The position numbers and the translations under genes are program-made. From Planctomycetota bacterium (GTDB lineage: Bacteria > Planctomycetota > Planctomycetia > Pirellulales > Pirellulaceae), in the NCBI GenBank assembly GCA_026692885.1, contig JAPLNJ010001214.1, forward strand, positions 1 through 41,182: a DNA stretch of 41,182 nucleotides, read 5' to 3'. The notes under the pieces are model-generated. The model was not told the DNA's origin, did no database searches, and saw only the letters and a list, made by a program, of their open reading frames with translations. Below, piece by piece: positions 29,250 through 37,781 of the stretch (its first letter is position 1; the number at the start of each line of letters is the position of its first letter).

Positions 29250-29990
29250 TCACGATTTGCCAGAATCGTTGCTGGGCCGTGGGGATTCGGCGGCTCTGGT
29301 CAGATCTGTGTCCAGAATCATGATCTTCTGCCAGATCTTGTGGGTCAGGCCGGCCGTCAGGGCTTCGATGTCGTTGACCGCACTCAAGATCACGTGGTCC
29401 CGCAGGTACTGGGCGTGGAACGCCGCCAGCTTGCTAGTCAGCGAGAGCAGTTCGGAGCAGTAGTCGAGATACCGAGACATCTGAAATGGCGTCATGGTCC
29501 GCTTCGGCGAAGAGGGCGTGGCCAGCTCTGGCGATGGTGTCGCCTCAGGATCCTTGGTCAGCTGGTGCATGTCGATCACATGCGCAATGCTCCGCAATTC
29601 GTGTAACGCCCGCAACGCATCGCGCTGCTTGAGCCGGGTCTCCAGATTGATGAGGAAGTACAAGGCGAGCGCCAGCAGTATGATCTCGTTGACGGCAGCG
29701 TCCAGTCCCTGGAGCAACTCTGCAATGTGCTCGACATGCATCGACACTCGCAGTTGGAGCACCGCGGCCACGGTGACGGCCAGGGATGTCAAAATCACGG
29801 CCGCCACGGTGATCCGCAACGACCAGTAGGGCCGCTGGAGCCGTTGCACCCGGGCTTCGCATTCGGCGGCGATTTCCAACAGCTCTTGACAGATCCGATT
29901 CAGATTCGATTCCGGGAATCGTTCGTGGATGCGGTTCCCGATCATCTTCAACGTCTCGACGATGTGCACAGAGTTCAACTTGCGGTACAT
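29250..29990 (-). CDS. Two-TM membrane protein of unknown function
   Basis: 246 residues from ATG 29990; GAGGGA is 7 nt upstream. Two hydrophobic segments at about 59-80 (RITVAAVILTSLAVTVAAVL) and 100-116 (NEIILLALALYFLINL) separate a cytoplasmic helical N-terminus from a long helical C-terminus. The C-terminal part is rich in helix-forming residues and ends in a polar tail. The family is not recognised beyond a two-helix membrane protein. It lies on the chromosomal side of the tRNA and reads in the same direction as the tRNA. Confidence 0.8.
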   Translation of the reverse strand: MYRKLNSVHIVETLKMIGNRIHERFPESNLNRICQELLEIAAECEARVQRLQRPYWSLRITVAAVILTSLAVTVAAVLQLRVSMHVEHIAELLQGLDAAVNEIILLALALYFLINLETRLKQRDALRALHELRSIAHVIDMHQLTKDPEATPSPELATPSSPKRTMTPFQMSRYLDYCSELLSLTSKLAAFHAQYLRDHVILSAVNDIEALTAGLTHKIWQKIMILDTDLTRAAESPRPSNDSGKS

Positions 29991-30034
29991 GGACAGTCCC
30001 TCAAAGATGCGGAAGGAATTGTCGCTGCTAAGTG

Positions 30035-30129
30035 GCTGTAAAGAAACAACTCCGCAGTTTCGTCGTAGAGTGGACTTTAGGCCGCTCGGGCGGAATGAAT
30101 TCCGCTCTACGAATTTGTTTCTTTACAGC
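30035..30129. repeat. Palindromic (MITE/REP-like) element
   Basis: Outer perfect 15-bp arms GCTGTAAAGAAACAA (30035-30049) and its complement (30115-30129) enclose inner arms CGTAGAGTGGA and TCCGCTCTACG (10 of 11 paired) around a GC-rich centre. It lies in the gap between two minus-strand genes. The nested palindromes suggest a mobile hairpin or a transcription stop for the genes that read toward it. Confidence 0.7.
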
Positions 30130-30191
30130 TGCTCAGCAGGGTAGGCTGCGTCTCCCCCGCGCCACGCGTGGCTCGTGTCGGAGTTGCGCAA

Positions 30192-31643
30192 CTACGAAAG
30201 CCTGTGGAGGGCGGCGGCGGTATCGCGCTGCAGATAACGCGTGCCCCAGAACCAGAAGATAGCGGCCAGGACGAACATTGCGCCGACGACTTGGAAAGCC
30301 AGATCCATGCTGTAGCGGTCGCTAATGATCCCGATGATCACCGGCGAAATGACGTCGCCCAAGGCGTGGATCACGAGGATGTTCAACGCGAAGCCCGCCG
30401 CTCGGATCGACGGATGCGTGACGTTCGCCAGGATGGTGTTGGAGGGACCCGTATTGAAGAACAGACAGAAACAGGTCATGAAGATCATCGCCCAGATCCA
30501 GGGAAACCCTGATCCATCGGGAAACGGCGTCGCGAGCGTCGCGAGCATGAAAGGGAAGCCGGCCAGCATCGCGGCGCCGGAGACGAGGAAGTAGGAGCCA
30601 GGAAAACGCGGACGGAGTCGGTCGCCGACCCACCCGCCCAGCAACGTTGCGGAGAGCCCGGCGACTACGGTCAAGATGCCAAACATGGTCGTCGGCGAGC
30701 CGGTGACATGCGGGCGGTGCTCCAAGTAATAGGGCATCCAGAAACCAATGCCGCCCATGGCGAAGGTCATCGCCGTCATCCCCAGCGTGCATAGCACGTA
30801 GGAGGGCGTGCGGAGCAGCACGAGGTAATCTCGCATGCGGACCGCGGACGGCGCCACCGCCGCCTGGTCGGCTTGGCCGCGCGACGGCTCCCGCATGAAG
30901 AAACTCCACGCGCCCAATGCCAGGCCCGGCACGACGACCAGATAGAAGGCCCAGCACCAACTCTCCGCCCGGATGCCGAGCGCCCCGGATCCCCAGTCAC
31001 CGATGCTGGATTTGGCGACTTGTTCGCCTAGCACGTAGCCCAACGCGCTGCCGACCGGGATGGCCATATAGAACCAGGCTAGCACCTGTCCGCGGCGTTT
31101 CACCGGGTAGAAATCGGAGATTAGTGTGGGCGCCACCGGACCGTAGGCCGCCTCGCCTACACCCACGAAGCAACGTGTGGCAAGCAACACCAAGAAGCCC
31201 GGTCCGAGGAAGGTCAGGCTCGGAGCCAACCCCGACGCGCCGCTGGCCAGACTCCACAGCACGACCCCGATGCCGATCAGGGCCCACCGCGACCAGCGCT
31301 CCGCCAGTTTTCCAAACACTGGCGCACCGATCATGTAGACAACCATGAAGGCCATCGAGAGCACACCGATCAGCGCATTTTCGGGCTTGAACCCCAGGTG
31401 CTCCTGGCACCAATCCAGCATCGCATGGATCGATTGCGTCTCCGCGGGGTCCGCCTGCGGACCGAAAAACGTGTGTTTGATTTGCGGCACCACAGCCGCC
31501 AGCACTTGGCGGTCGATGTAGTTGAACAGGTTGATGAGCAGCAACAGAACGAGCGCCGCGCGGGCGCCAGGTACCGCAGTCTGGCATTCGGACGTTGTCG
31601 GACCGTTTCGGGGACCCGCATCGCCGGGTGGAATCGGTGCCAT
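30192..31643 (-). CDS. MFS transporter, Spinster-like
   Basis: 483 residues from ATG 31643, with an excellent AGGAGGA 4 nt upstream. Twelve hydrophobic segments are expected; visible ones include ALVLLLLINLFNYIDRQV, IGVLSMAFMVVYMIGAPVF, WALIGIGVVLWSLAS and VVAGLSATLLGGWVGDRLR. The opening NYIDRQVLAAVVPQIK and LSMAFMVVYMIGAPVFGKLA are typical of Spinster-like MFS proteins. The C-terminus is on the cytoplasmic side. Substrate cannot be told from the sequence. The gene is divergent from the PSD1 gene across a 738-bp gap. Confidence 0.9.
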   Translation of the reverse strand: MAPIPPGDAGPRNGPTTSECQTAVPGARAALVLLLLINLFNYIDRQVLAAVVPQIKHTFFGPQADPAETQSIHAMLDWCQEHLGFKPENALIGVLSMAFMVVYMIGAPVFGKLAERWSRWALIGIGVVLWSLASGASGLAPSLTFLGPGFLVLLATRCFVGVGEAAYGPVAPTLISDFYPVKRRGQVLAWFYMAIPVGSALGYVLGEQVAKSSIGDWGSGALGIRAESWCWAFYLVVVPGLALGAWSFFMREPSRGQADQAAVAPSAVRMRDYLVLLRTPSYVLCTLGMTAMTFAMGGIGFWMPYYLEHRPHVTGSPTTMFGILTVVAGLSATLLGGWVGDRLRPRFPGSYFLVSGAAMLAGFPFMLATLATPFPDGSGFPWIWAMIFMTCFCLFFNTGPSNTILANVTHPSIRAAGFALNILVIHALGDVISPVIIGIISDRYSMDLAFQVVGAMFVLAAIFWFWGTRYLQRDTAAALHRLS

Positions 31644-32023
31644 TGTATCCTCCTGAAAAGCGGACGGGCACAAGCCCGGATGATTCACCGCGATCCTGCC
31701 CGTAGGGTGCATCGAGCCAGCGATTTGCCTGGTGCATCCGCGCTCGTCAAGCGTTGGCCACGGTTGCGCGTGGGGAATCGCCGTCGGGCACTGGCGGCGA
31801 CGATTCACCAAGGGCTTGGGCGAGCTCGATGGTCCCTACACGAATAATCCAGGTAAGCCTGATCGGCCCGGATTGTCGCACAAGTGAGATACGTAGTCGA
31901 TAGGTGTGAAGTGCTGGAGTCCTGGGTTGCCAAGGGGAGTGGGAGGGCAAGGCTTCGGCCGAGCGGGGCGTTCTTGACGTCCACGGCTTCGCGAGAGCAT
32001 CCCTCCTCCCGGGCCCTAGCCCT

Positions 32024-32213
32024 CAAACAAGCGAGGTTGTCCTTGGAGTGCGGTGACTTGTCACCGCTTTGCCGAGTCTTGCGAAGCTTTCTCTTGTGAC
32101 CCATGTTCACTCGATTTCTCGTCGAACACCGGGCGTACCGAACAAAGAAAAGGCGGAAACGCCAGAATAAGAAAGCGGTGACGAGTCACCGCACTCCAAA
32201 GTCCGCTTGTTTG
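32024..32213. repeat. 190-bp inverted-repeat (MITE-like) element
   Basis: The arms run from CAAACAAGCG at 32024 to the CACCGCTTT at about 32070, and from AAAGCGGTGA at 32172 to CGCTTGTTTG at 32213. They agree over about 40 bp with a few differences; each arm contains its own small palindrome GCGGTGAC-TT-GTCACCGC or GCGGTGAC-GA-GTCACCGC. The centre has no ORF, so it is a non-autonomous element or a strong hairpin. Confidence 0.75.
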
Positions 32214-32337
32214 GTGTTAGTTGGTTTCGCTCACCCACGCGGGAGCGGCCATGCCTGGCGAAATAACCTGCCGTGCTTGGAGCAACGGCCATTGTCGCTA
32301 TAATTATCCGTCCTCGTCTCACACAATTCTCAGTCAG

Positions 32338-32377
32338 CTTGCCTTGACGAAGGACGACTTGCCTTGACGAAGGACGA
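32338..32377. repeat. Perfect 20-bp tandem duplication in the PSD1 leader
   Basis: CTTGCCTTGACGAAGGACGA occurs at 32338-32357 and directly again at 32358-32377. The unit contains the AAGGA ribosome-binding site, so two such sites precede the ATG at 32382. Confidence 0.85.
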
Positions 32378-32381
32378 CGCC

Positions 32382-35300
32382 ATGCAGCAGACCAAGTTAT
32401 CGTTTGGGATCACGCTGGGACTTCTCCTGGTCCTCGGCCGCTCGGCGGCGGCCGACGACTCGCTCGGCTACAACCGGCAGATCCGGCCGATTCTGGCGGA
32501 GCATTGCTTCGCTTGCCACGGTCCGGACAGTGCCTCGCGCAAGGCAGATCTGCGACTGGACCGCCGCGAGGCAGCGCTCAAAGCCCAGGCGTTCGCGCCC
32601 GGCAAGCCAGAGGATAGCGAGGCGATCCGCCGGATCGTCGCGGCTGATCCCGAGGAAGTGATGCCGCCGCCCTCGACACATAAGAAGCTGACCGAACTGC
32701 AGAAGACGCTGCTCAAGCAGTGGGTTGTCGCCGGCGCCGAGTACCAGCCGCACTGGTCGTTAATCACGCCGCAGCGGCCGCCGCTGCCGACGGTGAAGGA
32801 ACCGGCTTGGTGCCGCAACCCGATCGACAACTTCATTTTGGCCAGGCTGGATGAAGACGGGTTGCGCCCTGCAGGCGAGGCCGACCGGCGGACGCTGGCC
32901 CGACGCGTCTACCTGGACCTGCTCGGTCTGCCCCCGCCGCCGGCTGAAGTAGAGACCTTCGTCGCCGATTCGGCGCCGGACGCCTATGAGAAGTTCGTCG
33001 ATCGTCTGCTGCTGTCGCCGCACTGGGGCGAGCACCGCGCCCGCTTCTGGCTGGACGCGGCCCGGTATGCCGACACGCATGGGCTGCACTTCGACAACTA
33101 CCGCGAGATTTGGGCGTATCGCGATTGGGTCATCGACGCCTTTAACCGCAATCTGCCGTTCGATCAATTCACCGTCGAGCAACTGGCAGGCGATCTGCTG
33201 CCCCAGCCGGCGCTGGAGCAGATCGTGGCCAGCGGCTTCCATCGCTGCCAGGTCACAACGAACGAAGGCGGCACGATCCCTGAAGAGAATTTGGTGATCT
33301 ATACGCGGGACCGGACGGAGACCACGGCGCGCGTGTGGCTGGGATTAACGGCCAACTGTGCGGTCTGCCACGACCATAAGTTCGACCCGATCAGCAGCCG
33401 CGAGTTCTATCAAATGTCGGCGTTCTTCAATAACACGACGCTGGGCGCTATGGATGGCAACATCCAGAACACGCCGCCGGTCCTGATGGTGCCGCCGTTG
33501 ACGAACCGCGCCCGGTGGGAGGCCCTGCCCAAAGAAGTGGTGGACGCCCGACAGAAAGTCGACTCGCGCCAACAGGCGGCGCGGGCCGAGTTCGATGCGT
33601 GGATGGCCAAGCCCATACCGGAGCCATTCGCCATGCCCGTGCCTGGCGACCAATTGCAGCTGCACGCAGCGTTGAGCGAAGGCGGCGGCAAATCGTTCCA
33701 GGTGGCATTGGATGGCAAGCCGCAGGAGATCGCACTCGCGGCCGAGCTGGCGTGGGAGGCCGGGTACGTGGCGGCCCAGGCCCTCCAGATTCCGATCCAA
33801 GCCCAACCGGCGCCGGAAATCGCGTCGGCCGGGGACTTCGAGAAAGATCAAGCCGTTTCGTACGGCGCGTGGATCAAGCTGGCCAAGGACCATCTGCTGG
33901 GCGCCATCGTCGCTCGCATGGATGACCAGCAGGCCTATCGCGGCTGGGACCTGTGGTTCGAGCAGGGTCGCGTCGGCACGCACCTCGTGGACCACTGGCC
34001 GGACGACGCCCTGAAGGTCGTCTCGAACAACCCGATCAAGTCGGGCGAGTGGGCACACGTCTTGGTGACCTACGACGGATCGGGCAGGGCAGGGGGGGTG
34101 AGAGTCTATGTCAACGGGCAGCCGCAGCCAACCAGCACCCAGGCGGATACTCTGAAAGGCACGATTCGCACGACGGTCCCCTTGACCATCGGTCAGCGAC
34201 ATACATCCCAGCGTCTGGAGGGCGCGGCGATTCAAAACTTGCGGATCTACGGGCGGGTGCTGACGGCCGAGGAAGTTCAGCAATTGGTCCGCGGCACGCG
34301 GGCGGGGTGGCTGGCGGCCAAACCAGCGGCCCAACGGACCGAGGCCGAGAAGAACGAACTGTTTCCCATCTGGCTGGCGACGACAGACAAGGGATCTCAG
34401 CAGCTGACCGCTCGACTGGCCGCCTTGGAGAAAGAGCAGGCCGACATCAAGGCCCGCAGCACCGCAGCTTTCGTGACCCAGGAACGCAACTCGCCCGCCC
34501 AAGCCTATGTCTTGCACCGGGGCGAGTACGACAAGCGGCGGGATCAGGTCGCCCCGGACACGTTCAGTTGCCTGCCCGCATTCCCGGCCGACTTGCCGAA
34601 GAACCGGCTCGGATTCGCCAAGTGGCTGCTGCGACCCGAACATCCCTTAACCGCGCGGGTCACAGTGAATCGATTCTGGCAGGAGGTGTTCGGGGCGGGG
34701 ATCGTGCGGACCACGCACGATTTCGGAGTGAGTGGCGAACTGCCGAGCCATCCGGAGTTACTGGACTGGCTGGCGGTGGAGTTTCGCGAGTCCGGTTGGG
34801 ACGTGAAGCACCTGTTCCGGCTGCTAGTCACCTCGGCCGCCTATCGCCAGTCGGCCGTCACGACACCGGAGAAGCTGGAGCGGGACCCATCGAATCGCGG
34901 GCTCTCCCGTGGTCCGCGGTTCCGCCTGGATGCAGAGATGATCCGCGACTACGCCTTGGCAGCCAGCGGCTTGTGGGTGCCGAAGATTGGTGGGCCGAGC
35001 GTGAAACCGTATCAGCCGGTTGGTGTCTGGGAGGCGGTAGCGATGAACGTCAGCAACACGAGCGCATATCGCCAGGACAGCGGCGAGGCCCTCTACCGCC
35101 GCAGCGTGTACACGTTCTGGAAACGTTCGGCCCCGCCCGCGTCGATGGACATCTTCAACGCGCCGTCCCGCGAGACGTGTAACGTGCGGCGGGAGCGAAC
35201 GAACACGCCCTTGCAGGCTCTGGTGACGCTGAACGACCCGCAGTTCGTCGAGGCGGGCCGGCACTTGGCTGAGCGAACGCTGAAGGAGGGTGGCGCGACG

Positions 35301-35531
35301 CTGGACGGTCGCCTGGACTTTATGGCCAAGCATCTGCTGGCCCGGCCGTTGCGGCCGGAAGAGAGCCAGACGGTGCAGGCGTCGCTGCAGGGGTTGCTCG
35401 AATATTATGGAGCCCATGCCGATGAGGCGAAGCAGTTGTTGACGGTCGGCGATGTTGACGGTCGGCGAATCGAAAGTGGATCCGGCCCTGGAGCCGCCGC
35501 TGTTGGCCGGCTGGACCATGCTGGCCAATGA
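32382..35531 (+). CDS. PSCyt1/DUF1549/DUF1553 (PSD1) cytochrome-like protein with frameshifted C-terminus
   Basis: 1049 residues from ATG 32382 (AAGGA 7 nt upstream). A signal peptide opens the protein (FGITLGLLLVLGRSAAA). PSCyt1 has a heme-type Cys42-FA-Cys45-His46 motif in HCFACHGPD, DUF1549 follows with a second CxxCH (Cys326, NCAVCHDH), then a LamG-like beta-sandwich (SYGAWIKLAKDHLLG ... AHVLVTYDGSG), and DUF1553 at the end (NRLGFAKWLLRPEHPLTARV, NRFWQEVFGAGIVRT, NTPLQALVTLNDPQF). The protein is probably periplasmic and heme-binding; the family is common in planctomycetes and its role is unproven. A 16-bp tandem duplication at 35437-35468 shifts the frame, so the last residues (from DVDGRRIES) replace the usual LDPAL...AWTM...LNLDEVL end, which is still readable in the next frame to 35565. 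Confidence 0.9.
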   Translation: MQQTKLSFGITLGLLLVLGRSAAADDSLGYNRQIRPILAEHCFACHGPDSASRKADLRLDRREAALKAQAFAPGKPEDSEAIRRIVAADPEEVMPPPSTHKKLTELQKTLLKQWVVAGAEYQPHWSLITPQRPPLPTVKEPAWCRNPIDNFILARLDEDGLRPAGEADRRTLARRVYLDLLGLPPPPAEVETFVADSAPDAYEKFVDRLLLSPHWGEHRARFWLDAARYADTHGLHFDNYREIWAYRDWVIDAFNRNLPFDQFTVEQLAGDLLPQPALEQIVASGFHRCQVTTNEGGTIPEENLVIYTRDRTETTARVWLGLTANCAVCHDHKFDPISSREFYQMSAFFNNTTLGAMDGNIQNTPPVLMVPPLTNRARWEALPKEVVDARQKVDSRQQAARAEFDAWMAKPIPEPFAMPVPGDQLQLHAALSEGGGKSFQVALDGKPQEIALAAELAWEAGYVAAQALQIPIQAQPAPEIASAGDFEKDQAVSYGAWIKLAKDHLLGAIVARMDDQQAYRGWDLWFEQGRVGTHLVDHWPDDALKVVSNNPIKSGEWAHVLVTYDGSGRAGGVRVYVNGQPQPTSTQADTLKGTIRTTVPLTIGQRHTSQRLEGAAIQNLRIYGRVLTAEEVQQLVRGTRAGWLAAKPAAQRTEAEKNELFPIWLATTDKGSQQLTARLAALEKEQADIKARSTAAFVTQERNSPAQAYVLHRGEYDKRRDQVAPDTFSCLPAFPADLPKNRLGFAKWLLRPEHPLTARVTVNRFWQEVFGAGIVRTTHDFGVSGELPSHPELLDWLAVEFRESGWDVKHLFRLLVTSAAYRQSAVTTPEKLERDPSNRGLSRGPRFRLDAEMIRDYALAASGLWVPKIGGPSVKPYQPVGVWEAVAMNVSNTSAYRQDSGEALYRRSVYTFWKRSAPPASMDIFNAPSRETCNVRRERTNTPLQALVTLNDPQFVEAGRHLAERTLKEGGATLDGRLDFMAKHLLARPLRPEESQTVQASLQGLLEYYGAHADEAKQLLTVGDVDGRRIESGSGPGAAAVGRLDHAGQ
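35437..35468. repeat. Perfect 16-bp tandem duplication causing a frameshift
   Basis: TGTTGACGGTCGGCGA occurs at 35437-35452 and again at 35453-35468. Removing one copy restores LTVGESKVDPALEPPLLAGW and the expected C-terminal end of the protein with a stop at 35563-35565. The length 16 is not a multiple of 3. Confidence 0.9.
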
Positions 35532-35617
35532 GTTGCTGAATCTGGACGAGGTGTTGAACAAGTGAGGCGAGTGGTGGGCGTAAGGACCGCGAAAATAACT
35601 GTCGGGTTTTCAATGTG

Positions 35618-35726
35618 GTCATCACGCTCCGCGTGATGACATGTCGTCACGGCGGAGCGTGACGACTACGATGCTGGCTGGGTGGGCTGTGCCCACCAGT
35701 TGATTTTCTGCGGTGGGCACAGCCCA
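35618..35726. repeat. Cluster of three perfect hairpins
   Basis: GTCATCACGC-TCC-GCGTGATGAC at 35618-35640; GTCGTCACG-GCGGAG-CGTGACGAC at 35643-35666; and a 15-bp pair TGGGCTGTGCCCACC with its complement at 35683-35726 (14-nt loop). They fill the gap between the PSD1 and DUF1501 genes and look like REP-type elements. Confidence 0.85.
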
Positions 35727-35746
35727 CTCTACACGATGAGGCGCGT

Positions 35747-37231
35747 ATGAGTCTGTTCCACGAGTGGGTGCGGTTGGAGACGCGACGTCAATTCTTCAGT
35801 CGTGGGGCCAGCGCGGTCGGCGCGGCGGCACTCGCGGCCTTGGCCGGCCAGGACTGGGTGTCCCAGGCAGTGGGCGGCGAGGCGGAGAAGCCTGCGCCTG
35901 CCGCACCGGCCACGCAGCCAAACCTAGCGCATTTTCCCGGCAAGGCGAAGCATGTGATCTACCTGCACATGGTGGGCGGCCCGCCGCAGATGGATCTGTT
36001 TGACTACAAGCCGTTGATGAACGACTTCTACGACAAGGACCTGCCCGATTCGATCCGCCTGGGCCAGCGGCTGACCACCATGACATCCGGGCAGACCCGG
36101 TTTCCGATCGCACCCTCGAAGTACAAGTTCGCCCAGTACGGCCAATGCCGCATGTGGATGAGCGAGCTGCTGCCGAACCTGGCCAAGGTGGTCGACGAGA
36201 TGTGCTTCGTCCGCAGCATGCAGACGGAGGCGATTAACCACGAGCCGGCCATCACCTACATTCAGACCGGGAACCAAATCACAGGCCGGCCGTGTATCGG
36301 AGCGTGGGTGTCGTACGGGCTGGGGTCGCTGAACGACAATCTGCCAACCTTCGTCGTGCTGGTGGCCCGCCCAACCAATACCGAGCAGGTCCAAGCCATT
36401 TCCGCCCGCCTGTGGTCGTCGGGCTATCTGTCCGGCGAGCATGCCGGCGTGGCGCTGCGGTCCGGTGGAGACCCGATCCTGTACATCAACAACCCGCCGG
36501 GGGTGTCTGCGGAGGTCCGTCGCAAGACGTTGGACGGCCTGAGAACGTTGAACGAGATGACCTACCGGCAGGTCGGCGATCCAGAAACGCACACGCGGAT
36601 CCAGCAGTATGAACTGGCCTTCCGCATGCAATCCAGCGTCCCGGAACTGGTCGACATGGCGGGCGAGCCGGCCTCGACCTACACGCTGTACGGCGAGGAG
36701 GCCAAGAAGCCGGGCAGTTTCGCGCACACGGTACTGCTGGCGCGGCGGATGGTCGAGCGTGGGGTACGGTTCGTCCAGGTGTATCACAACAACTGGGACA
36801 CCCACGCGAATGTCGCGGGCCGGTTGCCTGACCAGTGCCGGGATGTGGACCAGGCCTGCTACGGGTTGATCCAGGATTTGAAGCAACGCGGGTTGTTGGA
36901 CGAGACGCTGGTGATTTGGGGCGGCGAGTTCGGTCGGACGATCTACTCGCAGGGCCAGTTGAGCCGCCAGAACTACGGTCGGGATCATCACCCGCGTTGT
37001 TTCACCATCTGGATGGCTGGCGGCGGTATCCGGCCCGGCACGATCCACGGAGAGACCGACGACTTTTCCTACAACATCGTCAAGGACCCGGTGCACCTGC
37101 GCGACTTCCATGCCACGCTACTGCACCTGCTAGGCTTCGACCATCAGCGCCTCACCTTTCGCTACCAAGGTTTGGAGCAGCGTCTGACCGGCGTGGAGTC
37201 GGCTCGGGTGGTCAAAGAGATTCTGGCGTAG
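35747..37231 (+). CDS. DUF1501 family protein (sulfatase-like fold), Tat-exported
   Basis: 494 residues from ATG 35747 (GAGG 6 nt upstream). The N-terminus has a twin-arginine signal TRRQFFSRGASAVGAAALAALAG. The body shows DUF1501 motifs of the alkaline-phosphatase superfamily: HVIYLHMVGGPPQMDLFDYKP, MRSMQTEAINHEPA-type region, VRFVQVYHNNWDTHAN, LVIWGGEFGRT, YGRDHHPRCFTIWMAGGGI. The protein would work outside the cytoplasm with the PSD1 protein, the usual pair in planctomycetes and other bacteria; substrate not known. The gene follows the PSD1 gene after a hairpin-filled gap, same strand. No interruption is seen. Confidence 0.92.
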   Translation: MSLFHEWVRLETRRQFFSRGASAVGAAALAALAGQDWVSQAVGGEAEKPAPAAPATQPNLAHFPGKAKHVIYLHMVGGPPQMDLFDYKPLMNDFYDKDLPDSIRLGQRLTTMTSGQTRFPIAPSKYKFAQYGQCRMWMSELLPNLAKVVDEMCFVRSMQTEAINHEPAITYIQTGNQITGRPCIGAWVSYGLGSLNDNLPTFVVLVARPTNTEQVQAISARLWSSGYLSGEHAGVALRSGGDPILYINNPPGVSAEVRRKTLDGLRTLNEMTYRQVGDPETHTRIQQYELAFRMQSSVPELVDMAGEPASTYTLYGEEAKKPGSFAHTVLLARRMVERGVRFVQVYHNNWDTHANVAGRLPDQCRDVDQACYGLIQDLKQRGLLDETLVIWGGEFGRTIYSQGQLSRQNYGRDHHPRCFTIWMAGGGIRPGTIHGETDDFSYNIVKDPVHLRDFHATLLHLLGFDHQRLTFRYQGLEQRLTGVESARVVKEILA

Positions 37232-37259
37232 GGTACATCAAGCGGAGCGCCGATGTACC
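37232..37259. repeat. Hairpin directly after the DUF1501 stop
   Basis: GGTACATC at 37232-37239 pairs with GATGTACC at 37252-37259 around a 12-nt loop. It starts right after the stop at 37231 and has no T-run. Confidence 0.55.
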
Positions 37260-37317
37260 TTCGGCGTGTATCACAGGGCGCCGTATCACAGCCTCAGAGC
37301 TTGGGAATGGGGCAGGG

Positions 37318-37339
37318 GGGCTCCGCTACGCCGGAGCCC
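37318..37339. repeat. GC-rich hairpin before the small membrane-protein gene
   Basis: GGGCTCCG-CTACGC-CGGAGCCC has perfect 8-bp arms with a 6-nt loop. No following T-run, so it is a hairpin of uncertain role 19 bp before the next ATG. Confidence 0.55.
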
Positions 37340-37358
37340 GTGTGTGTCCGAGGTGACC

Positions 37359-37781
37359 ATGAATCAGCGACCAGAACAAAACGTGGCCGAAGTGAACCCC
37401 TACGCCTCGCCGTCGGCGGAGCGAGGCGTCGTCGTCGATCCGCCGAAAGCGTCAGTCGATGGTGGCCTCTCACGACGCAAATTGAGAACCTTCTTGGCTG
37501 CGAATGCAGTGATCACTTGTTGCGCGGTCGTCACGACTGTGGGCGCGCACATGCTAGGGCGTGAGGCGTTTGCGCGACTGCTCGGCCCATGCTACTGGCC
37601 GTTGACAATCTTTGCGATTCTCAGTGTGCCCACGTTCTTCGGGGGCTTTGGCCACATGCTGTTCCTCTGCATCCGAGGCCTGACCGGCGAACCCCGTTTG
37701 CTGTTTTGGGCAGGGTACAACCTGCCTTTCGTGCTCGCGAACGGCATGTTGTTGTACTGGCTGGATATCCACGCCTCGTAA
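37359..37781 (+). CDS. Small membrane protein with NPYASP motif
   Basis: 140 residues from ATG 37359, chosen for GAGGTGA just upstream; an earlier in-frame start at 37266 would cross the hairpin and has no ribosome-binding site. NPYASP at residues 13-18 is a planctomycete N-terminal signature of many small membrane proteins. Three or so hydrophobic segments follow (FLAANAVITCCAVVTTVGAH, YWPLTIFAILSVPTFFGGFG and PFVLANGMLLYWLDI). Function unknown. It lies downstream of the DUF1501 gene on the same strand but separated by hairpins. Confidence 0.7.
   Translation: MNQRPEQNVAEVNPYASPSAERGVVVDPPKASVDGGLSRRKLRTFLAANAVITCCAVVTTVGAHMLGREAFARLLGPCYWPLTIFAILSVPTFFGGFGHMLFLCIRGLTGEPRLLFWAGYNLPFVLANGMLLYWLDIHAS

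Larger units (their letters stand above)
31644..32381. other. Intergenic region with large inverted repeat
   Basis: This 738-bp gap between two divergent genes holds the inverted repeat at 32024-32213 and a duplicated leader at 32338-32377. No coding region is convincing. Both promoters must be here. Confidence 0.5.

Noticed and set aside
33345..34643. 432-codon minus-strand frame within the PSD1 gene
   Set aside because: It is opposite well-recognised DUF1549/LamG/DUF1553 coding sequence and looks like low-complexity translation of the complement.
35924..37111. 395-codon minus-strand frame within the DUF1501 gene
   Set aside because: The plus strand encodes clear DUF1501 motifs and a Tat signal; the minus frame has none.
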